Of a stretch of 64,000 nucleotides of DNA, positions 32,845 through 43,199 are shown piece after piece. The notes under the pieces were generated by a model. It ran no database searches, was not told the origin of the DNA, and saw only the letters and a list, made by a program, of their open reading frames with translations. Positions within the stretch are counted from its first letter, which is position 1. Every line of letters starts with the position of its first letter. The translations under genes and the position numbers were made by a program. Source of the stretch: Butyrivibrio sp. (lineage in GTDB: Bacteria > Bacillota > Clostridia > Lachnospirales > Lachnospiraceae); the NCBI GenBank assembly GCA_015056575.1, contig SVGA01000010.1, positions 1-64,000 on the forward strand, given 5' to 3'.

Positions 32845-34587
32845 TTACAGAGCATAAACAAATATCGTATAGGGGCTGCTCTCATGGGTAAATTTGCCTC
32901 TGAGATCAAGACCGATCTCCGAAGCGTTACTGATAGCAAACCTGGAAAAGATGTACTTGCAATCAAGGCTCTTAAGCTCATCCATGTTGGCGATAAGGCG
33001 CTTATCCGCCGGATCCATCACGCGAAGAGGCGCATATGTGTTCTCGTCGTCTGCGGAGATCAGATTGACTCTGGCGCCCCAGCCCATGTAGTAATCGGCA
33101 AGGGAAGGGGATCCCGGAAATGCAGGCTCTATCACCTTCTGCCATTTATCCTTGTACTCCTGGGCATACATGCCAAGATATCCGTCCACCGAGGCGATGC
33201 CGTTGTAGTTGAGGATTGCCGGGTGGAAACCGTAGGAGGCGGCCCACTCACCGTTATAACCGATTTCATCCTTGATATCTTCAAACAGATCCTCGGAATA
33301 AAACTCGTTGTAATTGACGGTGCTGGTCTCCTTGTGCTTGATAACCTTGTACGCCTGATTGTAGCAGGTGTAATAGAAATCGTTATAAACCTGAGGCACG
33401 AACATGACAACAAGTACCGCAAGGGCGGCGATAGCGTTGGCAAGGAGCCGCAGGTTCTTTTTCCCGAGGCCGTACATACGGACACAGACAAGGAGCAGCT
33501 CTGCATACCACAGGAAGGTGTTGAAATACGCGGTTCTCGCAAACTCAAAGCCTGTGAGAGGCGGAACCAGCATCTCAAACAGATGCCTGAAGGGGGCAAA
33601 CTGATAGAGGCCGAAGATAAGAACATTGAAGATGATCCACAGCATCACAAGATTTATGGGATCGGTAAGGATCCTCTTTGCCTTGCCGTCTCTTATGTAT
33701 CTTGCATTTATAAGGACCAGTGCCACCAGCACTACCCCAAGAACGATATAGGTATGTGAATCCTCCGAGTGGAAGGATGCGTTTACAAATTCTGCAAAGG
33801 CGGTCTTCATGGCCTGCCCAAAGGTGAGGTCTCCGTGGTCCATGGTAGTCCTTATGGTCACGGTATCACTTCCCAACATAGCCCCGAAGAGCCTGTATTC
33901 AAACAGCACATAGCCAAGGGAGAGAACAACTATGGAGGCAAAGGTGCTTACAGGGAACTTCTTGTCCTTTACCCAGAGAATTATCACCGCCACAACCATG
34001 TAGCACAGGATAAAGAATCCGTGATAGGAGAAATAGGAAACGAAAGGATAACAGAATACCGCAAGATACCAGGGCAGACGATCCTTAAGTGTTTCCGTGT
34101 AGTACAGCTTCCTCAAAAAATAGATGATAAGGGGCACCGAGGTAAAGGCAATCCCATAGGTGGGAAACACCGGGATAAGGCCGTAAGCCGTGGCGATCAC
34201 GATGATCAGCGGCTTGTAGTTATTGTAGCGCTCCTTATATACGTCTTTTGCCAGAAGATTGAAAGAGAAAATCCCGATGGCAATCTTGGCTGCGTAGCCG
34301 GCAAGATAAGCGCAGTAGCTTGGCAGCAGAATGTAGAACATGTTGTACAGATTAAATTCCGAGCCGAACAGATCCCTGCTTACTCCGTGAAGGATGGGGG
34401 CATCCACTCCATGGGCAAACCACAGATTCCATTTTTTCAGCATCTCGTAGTGCCCCATGAAAAGGTCCAGGTTGTCGTGGATCTGGAAATAGCTGTCTCC
34501 ACGAAATACAAGGAACACTGCCGCTTGTATAAGAAGCAGTGTTCCTGTTAAATACATGTACCAGTTTTTCTTGATGTTATGATTCAT
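32845..34587 (-). CDS. Polytopic membrane protein, DUF6044-like (YkoS type)
   Basis: 580 residues, counted from the ATG of MNHNIKKNWYMY (34587), which overlaps the stop of the amidotransferase gene by 11 bases; an in-frame TTG four codons earlier is possible. About a dozen membrane helices occupy 10-420, followed by a soluble domain from about 430 to the end. The early loop FQIHDNLDLFMGHYEMLK fits the DUF6044 family as I recall it. Members occur in polysaccharide loci and look like GT-C-type glycosyltransferases. Substrate is unknown. Confidence 0.65.
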   Translation of the reverse strand: MNHNIKKNWYMYLTGTLLLIQAAVFLVFRGDSYFQIHDNLDLFMGHYEMLKKWNLWFAHGVDAPILHGVSRDLFGSEFNLYNMFYILLPSYCAYLAGYAAKIAIGIFSFNLLAKDVYKERYNNYKPLIIVIATAYGLIPVFPTYGIAFTSVPLIIYFLRKLYYTETLKDRLPWYLAVFCYPFVSYFSYHGFFILCYMVVAVIILWVKDKKFPVSTFASIVVLSLGYVLFEYRLFGAMLGSDTVTIRTTMDHGDLTFGQAMKTAFAEFVNASFHSEDSHTYIVLGVVLVALVLINARYIRDGKAKRILTDPINLVMLWIIFNVLIFGLYQFAPFRHLFEMLVPPLTGFEFARTAYFNTFLWYAELLLVCVRMYGLGKKNLRLLANAIAALAVLVVMFVPQVYNDFYYTCYNQAYKVIKHKETSTVNYNEFYSEDLFEDIKDEIGYNGEWAASYGFHPAILNYNGIASVDGYLGMYAQEYKDKWQKVIEPAFPGSPSLADYYMGWGARVNLISADDENTYAPLRVMDPADKRLIANMDELKSLDCKYIFSRFAISNASEIGLDLRGKFTHESSPYTIFVYAL

Positions 34588-35722
34588 AGTCCTCACCAAC
34601 AGTGAATTTAGGCACCCATTTGCCGTTTACTTTCTCAAAGAGGTCCTTGTTGACGTATCTGTCCACAACTTCCCAGAACTCTTCCTTTGTAATGGACAGG
34701 TATTTGCAGGCCTTCTCGATATACTGCTCGCCGCAGAGGCCGTCGTACTCTTTTACATACCACTTGCCGCTCTCACGGTCGAATCTGCCTTCTCTGATAT
34801 CGTAGCAGATCTCGTCGGTTGCATATCCGAAGCCGAACTTCAAGTACTTGATCATCTGATTGGGAATCTGAAGGTCACTGTCAAGGGCGGTGTATCTTCT
34901 GTATCTTCCAAGGTCATGAAGGTCGTCGGTTCTGCCTGTAAGCCCCCTTGCAACAGCAAAGTCAGCGTTGTGGACCTGAGACCACTCTTTGGCGTAGTAC
35001 TGAAGGAAGATGGCCTTGATGCCCTGAGCCTGCATCTCCTCAACGGTAGGGATCTTATACAGGAAAAGATCCTTCTCGGTAATGTTGTTGGACAGATCAA
35101 CAAAGTTGTCAACGCTGGCGCCTCTTATGGTCTCCAGCTGCATTACGGAAAACGCATTGCCGGTAGCTTCCTGGTTCTTGGCTGCGCCGAGGGTAAGAGC
35201 TGCGTTCTCTCCCTGGATGATCAGGGGAATATTGAACTTAACTGCCATGATGTAGGATGACGCCCACAGGCAATACTCGGAAGCAGCGATGATGTTGCCT
35301 CTCTCGAAGAAGGACTTTCTTGCCAGCTTCTTGGCAACTATGGGATTGGGTCTGATGGAAATGATATCAAAGCCCAGATTGTTCAGGTTCTCGATGTTCT
35401 TGCGGCCGATCTCTGTGATCTCGTCAGGCATGCAGTTGATAAGAAGGGGATTAAGTCCCAGCTTCTCCTTGGCATAAACCGCCTGAAAGGTTGAATCCTT
35501 GCCGCCGGACACGCCGATTATACAGTCATAGATATTGCCGCGCTTCTTGGCCTCTTCCTTGGCCTCATCGGCAAAAGCTTTAAGCTCAGCCTCTCTTGCA
35601 GCCCAGTCGATGGTCGCCTTGGATTCCTCATAGCGGCATGCAAAGCAAACCTGCTCGTCGTCAAATACGATGCCGGGTCTTGTATCAGGCTGAAGGCATC
35701 TCTTGCAATATCTCATTTTCAT
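34577..35722 (-). CDS. N-acetyl sugar amidotransferase (PseA/WbpG-like)
   Basis: 381 residues. N-terminal zinc-type pairs (CKRCLQPD, CFACRYEE) precede a PP-loop ATP-pyrophosphatase motif IIGVSGGKDSTFQAVYA at about 70-86, and the core KDSTFQ and GENAALTLG are typical of the TIGR03573 family. These enzymes convert an acetamido group to an acetamidino group, as PseA does in Campylobacter flagellin glycosylation, or act in LPS sugars. Together with pse genes the product may be an acetamidino-modified pseudaminic acid. It has its own promoter at 35765-35794. Confidence 0.85.
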   Translation of the reverse strand: MKMRYCKRCLQPDTRPGIVFDDEQVCFACRYEESKATIDWAAREAELKAFADEAKEEAKKRGNIYDCIIGVSGGKDSTFQAVYAKEKLGLNPLLINCMPDEITEIGRKNIENLNNLGFDIISIRPNPIVAKKLARKSFFERGNIIAASEYCLWASSYIMAVKFNIPLIIQGENAALTLGAAKNQEATGNAFSVMQLETIRGASVDNFVDLSNNITEKDLFLYKIPTVEEMQAQGIKAIFLQYYAKEWSQVHNADFAVARGLTGRTDDLHDLGRYRRYTALDSDLQIPNQMIKYLKFGFGYATDEICYDIREGRFDRESGKWYVKEYDGLCGEQYIEKACKYLSITKEEFWEVVDRYVNKDLFEKVNGKWVPKFTVGEDYES

Positions 35723-35764
35723 ATTTATTTCCTCCTGAAAACATCAGAATAATACATTCGATTT

Positions 35765-35794
35765 AGTATACTCCCCAGATTACCTGTACTGCAA
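35765..35794 (-). promoter_or_regulatory. Promoter of the amidotransferase gene
   Basis: On the minus strand TTGCAG (35789-35794), 18 bases, TATACT (35765-35770). The ATG follows about 40 bases downstream with a GGAGGAA ribosome site. Confidence 0.6.
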
Positions 35795-35868
35795 GTAAGT
35801 CACTTGGGACGGTTCTGCCAAGGCTACTTTTCACTCGCTTGCAGCCCGCTCCCGTAACCTACGCCCCT

Positions 35869-37035
35869 TTAGAAGGTGTCAGTCTGGTTTAGCCAGCGGT
35901 GGTCGTAGAACAGCCAGCTCTTGTAGGGCAGAACCCTGATCCCCACCTGATCCGCTGAGCGCAGGAAGTACAGGAAATACAGTATGCAGAATACCACAAC
36001 CGCTGCTGTTACCCGCCGTTTCTTTTTCTCATCCTTTATACTGCATATTATGTTGGGCAAAAGAAGTATCTGCGCCGTTGTCAGATAGTAGGCAAACCGG
36101 GTCACCAGCGGAAGCCAGTAGCAGCTAAGGTACAGAGCCACCGCCATAAGATTCATATTAAGGTACATACGGTTGTCGATCCTGTCCTTTATGGCATCCT
36201 TATAGCAGATGGCACTAAGGGCGATAACGAAGATACATCCCAGTATCGGTGCGGCATTCTCTGTGACAGTATGCGCTTCTTCAAGATACACGGTATTGGC
36301 ATAAGACGGATAGAGCTTAAGCGCTATCGCCATTATCTGCTCGTGCAGCAGTCCCGCCACCAATGACACAATAGCAAGGGGTATCACCCCCCACCTCTTC
36401 CATGGAATCCTTGCAATGAAGTACATGGGGATCACCACCAGCACGCTCTTGTGGAAGGTGGCTGCAAACAGGATCAGGAAAAAGAACTTGAAAAGTCCCT
36501 CAGGCTTTATCTCCACCAGATATCTTAAAGCAAATACGGCTATGGCCAGTGCAAAGTAATACCTTACGGTGTTAAAGCTTCTGAAATAGAAGCCCATAGT
36601 CATAAATACAAAGAAGGCAATAGCAAAGCTGTCGCTCTGATCCTTTAATACCTTCAGGAAGACAGCCACTATCGCAGCTCCGAAAACCGCAAACATCAGA
36701 AGATAGTCTTCTTTGCCGGAGAGGGTATAGAGGATGCGGACCACCAGATTATATCCGGGCTCCGTCACAACGTAGCCCCTCTGGAATATCTCGTGACATG
36801 TCACAACATAGGTTCCATAGTCATTTCCAACCTCGTGGCGAAGTGCCGCAAGAAGAGTTAGGATCACAAACACAGAAGCAAGGCAAAGAGCGTTTACCGC
36901 CTTCTGCCTTGTGGTATATCCCAAAAGAACACCTCTTCTGCCGGTTGTATCCAGGGGGATGCTGTCATATTCACTTGTCTTCACCCTGCATGCCAAAAGA
37001 ATTGTAATGGCAGCGATCAGCGAGTACAGGATCAT
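35869..37035 (-). CDS. EpsG-family membrane protein
   Basis: 388 residues with about ten membrane helices. The EpsG pattern is visible: ALRHEVGNDYGTYV near residue 65, then EPGYNLVVRILY and RSFNTVRYYFALAIAVFAL. EpsG proteins are needed for exopolysaccharide production and probably act as polymerases (Wzy-like). Its ATG overlaps the stop of the Wzz-like gene as TAATG, so the two are translated as a pair. The C-terminus is short and hydrophilic. Confidence 0.85.
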   Translation of the reverse strand: MILYSLIAAITILLACRVKTSEYDSIPLDTTGRRGVLLGYTTRQKAVNALCLASVFVILTLLAALRHEVGNDYGTYVVTCHEIFQRGYVVTEPGYNLVVRILYTLSGKEDYLLMFAVFGAAIVAVFLKVLKDQSDSFAIAFFVFMTMGFYFRSFNTVRYYFALAIAVFALRYLVEIKPEGLFKFFFLILFAATFHKSVLVVIPMYFIARIPWKRWGVIPLAIVSLVAGLLHEQIMAIALKLYPSYANTVYLEEAHTVTENAAPILGCIFVIALSAICYKDAIKDRIDNRMYLNMNLMAVALYLSCYWLPLVTRFAYYLTTAQILLLPNIICSIKDEKKKRRVTAAVVVFCILYFLYFLRSADQVGIRVLPYKSWLFYDHRWLNQTDTF

Positions 37036-37934
37036 TATTCCATCACTCCCACAACGTTAATGCTCTGCTTCTCCAGGGTATAGACTACCTTATCCATAGC
37101 CTCGGTCATATCCCTGCCCGGGCGGAGCTTAAGGATAACTCCGTCGGCTTTCCTCATTCTGTCAAACTCATCAAGATCAAATCTGAACTGATCCGCAGAC
37201 AGCTCGATATAGTTCCCGTCATATCTGAGAAGATGGGATCTGTTGGTGTTGTATTCGTCGGTATCTCTTTTTCCAAGGTAAGGGATCTGTGGATATCTGA
37301 TGCGCCAGTCCCTCTCGGTATAGATCGCATCATCAAAGATGCCGTACATAAGCACAGCAAAAAGACTCACAAGAAGCCCTATAAGTCCGCCCAGGAAAGC
37401 GGCGTTGGGCTCTCTTGTGTAAGCATCGTAAACTTTTATCTCTGCATCGGTCCAGATATCGATGGACTTCAGCATATCAATAACATCCGCAAAGGCAGGC
37501 AGAGCCACCTTGTAGGCATCGGAAATCCTCTGCACCAGTTCCTTGTCAGTTCCGGTCACTACAACAGTAAGTATCCTGTAATCTCCCAGGATCTCCCCGG
37601 TGACACTGTCCAGGATCTGCTGCTTAGTCAAAGAAGGATCTGTCTCAAGAGCCTTGTTCACAATAGGATCATCCCTCAGAATTCCATCCCATGTGTACGC
37701 ATTATAGTAATCAACACCATTAGGATACTCCTCAAGATTAAAAGTCATATAATAATCGTTCCGGATCCGGTAAACAGTATTGCCGCTCTTAACATTACTG
37801 TAGAGCACATAAATCCCAAGTCCCACAACAGCGCCAACTACCGTGGCCACAATCACGATCCAGAACCTGCGTAGAAACTGCCTCCACAGACGTCTCAAAT
37901 CTATTTCCCTTGTGTCAAAACCACTTTTTGACAT
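37035..37934 (-). CDS. Wzz/YveK-type chain-length or export co-polymerase
   Basis: 299 residues. Start MSKSGFDTREIDLRRLWRQF has an amphipathic/basic stretch, then a first membrane helix about 24-47 (FWIVIVATVVGAVVGLGIYVLY), an extracytoplasmic domain, and a second helix near 175-195 (FLGGLIGLLVSLFAVLMYGIF). This is the Wzz topology of polysaccharide co-polymerases. The cytoplasmic C-terminal 100 residues are unusual and contain no kinase Walker motif, unlike a fused BY-kinase. It is the first gene after the long inverted repeat at 38045-38190. Confidence 0.8.
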   Translation of the reverse strand: MSKSGFDTREIDLRRLWRQFLRRFWIVIVATVVGAVVGLGIYVLYSNVKSGNTVYRIRNDYYMTFNLEEYPNGVDYYNAYTWDGILRDDPIVNKALETDPSLTKQQILDSVTGEILGDYRILTVVVTGTDKELVQRISDAYKVALPAFADVIDMLKSIDIWTDAEIKVYDAYTREPNAAFLGGLIGLLVSLFAVLMYGIFDDAIYTERDWRIRYPQIPYLGKRDTDEYNTNRSHLLRYDGNYIELSADQFRFDLDEFDRMRKADGVILKLRPGRDMTEAMDKVVYTLEKQSINVVGVME

Positions 37935-38044
37935 TATTTTCCTCCCAGCCGTACTGCTCTTCTAAAATTCTATATGCCATTTTACCATGATTCGTTTTTT
38001 AAGCACAGTTAAACCGAGATATAGCCACTGTGTAATCCGTGGGT

Positions 38045-38190
38045 GGGGCCGGCGAAGTGCTATGTCCGCCACTCGCAGGCCGTTGATATCGGCCGGCACT
38101 CGCGGCTGTCCTTTAGCCGCGTAGTACCGCTGCCAGATATCATCGAGCGCAAGCGTGCCAAGATGGCGAACATAGCACAGAGCCGGCCCC
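38045..38190 (-). ncRNA. Long structured element downstream of uvrA
   Basis: A 146-base imperfect palindrome that begins 14 bases after the uvrA stop. Outer arms GGGGCCGGC (38045-38053) and GCCGGCCCC (38182-38190) are perfect. Next, GTGCTATGT (38057-38065) pairs with ACATAGCAC (38170-38178), then five more pairs after a position that is a G-U wobble in minus-strand RNA. GATATC occurs on both sides further in, and CGCGGCT/AGCCGCG (38101-38120 area) forms the apex. There is no U-tract. Reading frames cross it by chance and I regard it as non-coding structured RNA or a mobile palindromic element. Confidence 0.65.
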
Positions 38191-38203
38191 CGCAGATAAC
38201 ACA

Positions 38204-41098
38204 TCACTTCAGCATGCGCTTGATGTAGGCTCCGGTGTAGGACTTCTTGCACTTGGCCACTTCCTCGGGAGTGCCGGCAACTACTACGGTACCGCCCTTG
38301 GAGCCACCCTCCGGGCCCATGTCGATGATATAATCTCCTGTCTTGATAACATCCAGGTTGTGCTCAATGACTACTACGGTATTGCCCTGATCCACCAGTG
38401 AATGCATGATGGTCACCAGCTTCTGAACATCCGCAAAATGAAGTCCTGTTGTGGGCTCATCCAGGATGTAAACCGTCCGTCCGGTTCCAACCTTGGAAAG
38501 CTCAGTAGCAAGCTTGATCCTCTGTGCCTCACCACCGGAGAGCTCTGTACTGGGCTGTCCAAGCTTAACATAGCCAAGGCCCACATCGTAGAGAGTCTGG
38601 ATCTTGCGCTTGATAGTCTTAACGTTCTCAAAGAACTTAAGCGCCTCTTCCACTGTCATGTCCAGGACATCGTAAATGCTCTTGCCCTTGTACTTGACTT
38701 CCAGTGTCTCGTGATTGTAACGCATGCCGTGGCAGACTTCGCAGGGCACATAAACATCCGGCAGGAAGTGCATCTCGATCTTGATGATTCCGTCACCGCC
38801 GCAGGCTTCGCAGCGTCCGCCCTTTACGTTAAAGGAGAATCTGCCCTTCTTGTAGCCTCTGGCCTTGGCATCGGGAGTTCCTGCGAACAGGTCTCTTATC
38901 ATATCAAACACTCCGGTGTAGGTCGCAGGGTTTGAACGAGGAGTTCTTCCGATAGGTGACTGATCAATAGCAATAACCTTATCCACCTGATCCAGTCCCT
39001 CAATTCCCTTGTGCTTACCGGGGATGCATCTTGCCCTGTTAAGGTCTCTAGCCAGATGCTTGTAAAGTATCTCGTTGACAAAAGAGCTCTTTCCGGAGCC
39101 GGACACACCTGTGACAATGGTCATAACTCCGATAGGCACATCAATATCTATATTCTTGAGGTTGTTTTCCTGAGCTCCCAGGATCTTAAGCCATCCCTTG
39201 GGCTGCCTTCTTGTGGCAGGTACCGGGATCTTGAGCTTGCCGGAAAGGTACTGCCCTGTCACAGACTCTTTTACCTTCATGATATCTTCTGCGGTTCCGC
39301 AGGCCACGATCTTGCCGCCATGGGATCCTGCACCTGGGCCCACATCCACGATATAGTCCGCAGCCCTCATGGTATCCTCATCATGCTCAACCACAATAAG
39401 GGTGTTTCCAAGGTCTCTTAAATTCTTAAGCGTATTAAGCAGCTTGTCATTGTCCCTCTGATGCAGACCGATACTGGGCTCATCAAGGATGTAGCACACT
39501 CCGCAAAGGCCTGAGCCGATCTGGGTTGCAAGCCTGATACGCTGAGCCTCTCCTCCCGACAGAGTTCCGGTGGCACGGGAAAGAGACAGATAATCCAGTC
39601 CCACATCCACAAGGAATCCAACTCTTGCACGGATCTCTTTGAGGACCTGGGCACCGATAAGCTCCTGCTGCTCGGTGAGCTTTAAGTTCTCCAGATAGGT
39701 CTGGAGCTCATCTATGGACATTGAGGTGATCTCATAAATATTCTTGTTGTCTACGGTAACAGCCAGTGATTCCTTCTTGAGTCGCTGTCCGCCGCAGAGT
39801 GTGCAGGGGGTGATCCTCATGTACTCCTCATACTCAGCCTTGGCGGTCTCCGAGAAGGTCTCACGGTAGCGCTGCTCAACGTTCTTTATAAGACCGTCAA
39901 ATTTGATGGGGTAGTCTCCCTCGCCGCGCTGTCCCTTGTAATGTACGTTCACGGTTTTGTCAGCGCCGTGGATAAGCATATCCTGCACCTTCTGAGGAAG
40001 CTTCTCAAAAGGCGTATCAAGGCTGAACTTGTACTCCTTGGCCAGAGCCTTCAGAACCGCATTGCTAAAGCTTGAGTCCTTGTTGGCAGACTGCCAGCCC
40101 ATAACCACGATACAGCCGTCATTAATGGAAAGGCTCCTGTCAGGGATCATCAGCTCGTCGTCAAATTCCATCTTGTAACCAAGTCCCAGACAATCGGGGC
40201 AGGCTCCGAAGGGGTTGTTGAAGGAGAAGCTTCTGGGCTCAATCTCAGGGATGCTGATACCGCAATCCGGGCAGGCAAAGTTCTGTGAAAAACTCAGCTC
40301 TTTGCCGTCTACAACGTCCACCAGAAGCAGGCCATCTGCCAGCTGAAGGGCGTTCTCTATGGAATCTGTAAGTCTCCTCCTGAGGTTCTCGTTGTCGTCG
40401 CGGACTACGATTCTGTCCACGATGATCTCAATACTGTGCTTGATGTTCTTGTCCAGCTTGATCTCCTCTTCAGTGATCTCATACTGGCTTCCGTCAATTC
40501 TGGCTCTTACGTATCCCGCACGCTTAGCTCTGTCCAAAGTCTTCTGGTGCTCACCCTTTTTGCCGCGGACAACCGGAGCCATGATCTGCAGTTTGGTTCC
40601 GTCTCCCAGAGCCATGATCTGATCGCACATCTCATCCACGGTCTGTCTTCTGATCTCCCTGCCGCAGTTAGGGCAATGAGGAATACCGATCCTGGCGTAA
40701 AGTAGCCTGAAGTGGTCGTAGATTTCGGTTACGGTTCCCACTGTAGACCTGGGGTTCTTGTTGGTGGACTTCTGGTCTATGGAGATTGTGGGGGAAAGTC
40801 CCTCAATGGCCTCCACATTGGGCTTGTCCATCTGTCCCAGGAACATCCTTGCATAGGAGGAAAGAGATTCCATATACCTTCTCTGTCCCTCTGCAAAAAT
40901 GGTATCGAAAGCCAGGGAAGATTTGCCGGAGCCGGAAAGGCCGGTAAACACTGTTAGTGTCTCTCTGGGAATCTTCACCTTAACATTCTTTAGGTTGTGT
41001 TCATTGGCACCGCGCACCCTGATATAATCATGTATATCTGAGGGAAGTATCCTCTTGGTGGTGGTGTTCTTCTTGGTCATTCTGCTGTTATCAGCCAT
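38204..41098 (-). CDS. uvrA: Excinuclease ABC subunit A
   Basis: DNA-damage recognition ATPase of nucleotide excision repair, 964 residues with an N-terminal extension of about 20 residues relative to E. coli. The first Walker A is GLSGSGKSS at 53-61 and the second is [11 protein letters not shown] near 655. Zinc modules show [27 protein letters not shown] and CEACGGDG, and both ABC signatures read LSGGEAQRI. The start is backed by GGAGG at seven bases. It lies 99 bases after uvrB and is last in a TIR gene-uvrB-uvrA run. Confidence 0.97.
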   Translation of the reverse strand: MADNSRMTKKNTTTKRILPSDIHDYIRVRGANEHNLKNVKVKIPRETLTVFTGLSGSGKSSLAFDTIFAEGQRRYMESLSSYARMFLGQMDKPNVEAIEGLSPTISIDQKSTNKNPRSTVGTVTEIYDHFRLLYARIGIPHCPNCGREIRRQTVDEMCDQIMALGDGTKLQIMAPVVRGKKGEHQKTLDRAKRAGYVRARIDGSQYEITEEEIKLDKNIKHSIEIIVDRIVVRDDNENLRRRLTDSIENALQLADGLLLVDVVDGKELSFSQNFACPDCGISIPEIEPRSFSFNNPFGACPDCLGLGYKMEFDDELMIPDRSLSINDGCIVVMGWQSANKDSSFSNAVLKALAKEYKFSLDTPFEKLPQKVQDMLIHGADKTVNVHYKGQRGEGDYPIKFDGLIKNVEQRYRETFSETAKAEYEEYMRITPCTLCGGQRLKKESLAVTVDNKNIYEITSMSIDELQTYLENLKLTEQQELIGAQVLKEIRARVGFLVDVGLDYLSLSRATGTLSGGEAQRIRLATQIGSGLCGVCYILDEPSIGLHQRDNDKLLNTLKNLRDLGNTLIVVEHDEDTMRAADYIVDVGPGAGSHGGKIVACGTAEDIMKVKESVTGQYLSGKLKIPVPATRRQPKGWLKILGAQENNLKNIDIDVPIGVMTIVTGVSGSGKSSFVNEILYKHLARDLNRARCIPGKHKGIEGLDQVDKVIAIDQSPIGRTPRSNPATYTGVFDMIRDLFAGTPDAKARGYKKGRFSFNVKGGRCEACGGDGIIKIEMHFLPDVYVPCEVCHGMRYNHETLEVKYKGKSIYDVLDMTVEEALKFFENVKTIKRKIQTLYDVGLGYVKLGQPSTELSGGEAQRIKLATELSKVGTGRTVYILDEPTTGLHFADVQKLVTIMHSLVDQGNTVVVIEHNLDVIKTGDYIIDMGPEGGSKGGTVVVAGTPEEVAKCKKSYTGAYIKRMLK

Positions 41099-41197
41099 TA
41101 TATTCCTCCATTTTCTAAGGAAGTCAGGCCTTGCTGCGCTCGGTCAACACGTTCGGACCAAACTCGCAAAAACCTCGTTAAGTTCTCTAATCCGGTC

Positions 41198-43189
41198 TTA
41201 TTTACCGGAGGTCAAATCATTATATATCTTCTTAAGATCTATCAATTGGTCACGAAGCATTGCGGCATTCTCGAAATCCAGCTCCGCAGCAGCTCTTTTC
41301 ATCTTCTTCTGAACCTGGCCGATGAGCTTCTCAAGCTCTTCTGCGCTCATGGACTCAGGATCTTTCTCAAACCTGACTTCTTCCTTGGCGATGGCCTTGG
41401 TCACCGCAATAAGATCTCTTACAGCCTTCTTGATGGTCTGAGGAGTTATTCCGTGCTCCTCGTTGTACTTCTCCTGAATACTGCGACGACGCTTGGTCTC
41501 GTCGATGGCTTTTTTCATGGAATCCGTCATATTGTCGGCATACATTATAACACGACCTTCAGCATTTCGCGCCGCACGTCCGATGGTCTGGATAAGCGAG
41601 GTCTCGGATCGAAGGAAGCCCTCCTTGTCCGCATCGATAATGGCCACCAGAGAGATTTCGGGGATGTCCAGACCTTCTCTCAGAAGGTTGATACCCACCA
41701 GCACGTCAAACACATCAAGTCTCATGTCCCTGATGATCTCTGACCTCTCCAGAGTATCAATATCCGAGTGAAGGTACTTGACTCTGATGCCGGACTCAGC
41801 CAGATACTGGGTCAGATCCTCTGCCATCCTCTTGGTAAGGGTGGTGACAAGAACCTTGTTCTTCTTGTCCACTTCCTTGCGGATCTCAGCAATGAGGTCA
41901 TCGATCTGTCCCTCAACCGGCCTTACGTCCACTTCCGGATCCAAAAGGCCTGTCGGCCTTATAACCTGCTCTGTTCTTAAAAGTTCATGCTCCTCCTCGT
42001 ACTTGCCGGGAGTTGCGGAACAGAACAGCATCTGATCTATGTGATTCTCAAACTCCTCAAAGTTAAGGGGCCTGTTGTCCAGGGCGGAAGGCAGTCTGAA
42101 CCCGTAGTCAACAAGGGTCAGCTTTCTGTTCCTGTCGCCGTGGTACATGGCGCCTATCTGAGGGATGGTCATATGGGACTCGTCTACTATAATAAGGAAA
42201 TCCCTGTCAAAGAAGTCCAAAAGAGTCAGTGGCGGCTCCCCGGGCTTTGAAAAGTTCAGGTGTCTTGAGTAATTCTCAATTCCTGAGCAGAAGCCGGTCT
42301 CCCTCATCATCTCAACGTCGAAGTTTGTGCGCTCGGAAATCCTCTGAGCCTCTATGAGCCTGTCCTCTCCCTTGAAGAACCTGATCTGCTCCTCCAGCTC
42401 CTTCTCAATGTTGTCGCAGGCAAGATTTATCTTCTCCTGGGGAACAACATAGTGGGAAGCCGGGTATATCATCACATGGCTAAGTTCAGAGCGAACTTTG
42501 GCCGTAACAGGCTCTATCTGGGTTATCCTGTCTATCTCATCTCCGAAGAATTCCACCCTTATAAGGTAGTCATCGGCATTGGCAGGGAACACCTCCACCG
42601 TGTCGCCGCGTACCCTGAAGTTACATCTGCCCAGCTCCATATCATTTCTGTCGTACTGGATAGCCACCAGCTCCTGGATCAGCTGATCCCTGTCCTTCTC
42701 CATTCCGGGTCGAAGTGATATGGACATCCCCTTAAATTCGTCAGGGCTGCCCAGGCCATAAATACAGGAAACCGAAGCAACGACGATGACATCATTGCGC
42801 TCCGCCAAAGAGGCTGTGGCTGAAAGCCGGAGTTTATCTATCTCATCGTTTATGGACGAATCTTTGGCGATGTAAGTATCAGTCTGTGGCACATAGGCCT
42901 CGGGCTGATAATAATCGTAATATGACACAAAGTATTCCACGGCGTTTTCGGGAAAGAACTCCTTCATCTCTCCGTAGAGCTGACCTGCCAGCGTCTTGTT
43001 GTGAGATATGATCAGCGTCGGCTTATTTAAGGCCGCAATAACATTGGCCATGGTAAAGGTCTTACCTGAGCCGGTAACACCCAGTAGAGTCTCAAACTGG
43101 TTTCCCGCTTTGAAGCCCTCCACGAGGTCCTGTATAGCCTTGGGCTGATCGCCTGTAGGTTTGTATTCTGAGTGAAGTTTGAAATCCAT
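41198..43189 (-). CDS. uvrB: Excinuclease ABC subunit B
   Basis: Helicase-like subunit that loads at lesions for nucleotide excision repair; 663 residues from the ATG of [15 protein letters not shown] (43189), with AGGA eight bases upstream and 10 bases after the end of the TIR gene. Walker A is GVTGSGKT at 37-44, the beta-hairpin region reads [18 protein letters not shown], and the C-terminal UvrC-binding UVR motif is [16 protein letters not shown]. Family length and motifs are complete. Confidence 0.97.
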   Translation of the reverse strand: MDFKLHSEYKPTGDQPKAIQDLVEGFKAGNQFETLLGVTGSGKTFTMANVIAALNKPTLIISHNKTLAGQLYGEMKEFFPENAVEYFVSYYDYYQPEAYVPQTDTYIAKDSSINDEIDKLRLSATASLAERNDVIVVASVSCIYGLGSPDEFKGMSISLRPGMEKDRDQLIQELVAIQYDRNDMELGRCNFRVRGDTVEVFPANADDYLIRVEFFGDEIDRITQIEPVTAKVRSELSHVMIYPASHYVVPQEKINLACDNIEKELEEQIRFFKGEDRLIEAQRISERTNFDVEMMRETGFCSGIENYSRHLNFSKPGEPPLTLLDFFDRDFLIIVDESHMTIPQIGAMYHGDRNRKLTLVDYGFRLPSALDNRPLNFEEFENHIDQMLFCSATPGKYEEEHELLRTEQVIRPTGLLDPEVDVRPVEGQIDDLIAEIRKEVDKKNKVLVTTLTKRMAEDLTQYLAESGIRVKYLHSDIDTLERSEIIRDMRLDVFDVLVGINLLREGLDIPEISLVAIIDADKEGFLRSETSLIQTIGRAARNAEGRVIMYADNMTDSMKKAIDETKRRRSIQEKYNEEHGITPQTIKKAVRDLIAVTKAIAKEEVRFEKDPESMSAEELEKLIGQVQKKMKRAAAELDFENAAMLRDQLIDLKKIYNDLTSGK

Positions 43190-43199
43190 AGCTCTTTTC

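Noticed and set aside
32440-33759. 439-residue plus-strand open frame
   Set aside because: It is antisense to the GT52-type and DUF6044-like genes and crosses a terminator at 32800-32826. It has no ribosome site and no recognisable motif, so it is a shadow frame.
37962-38252. 96-residue minus-strand frame over the palindrome after uvrA
   Set aside because: The frame reads through strongly palindromic DNA and the uvrA end; its protein resembles nothing known to me and no ribosome site precedes it.
41099-41197. Repeat remnant between uvrB and uvrA
   Set aside because: Short AACGAG/GCGAG stretches resemble the repeat flanks, but no stem or period could be shown.
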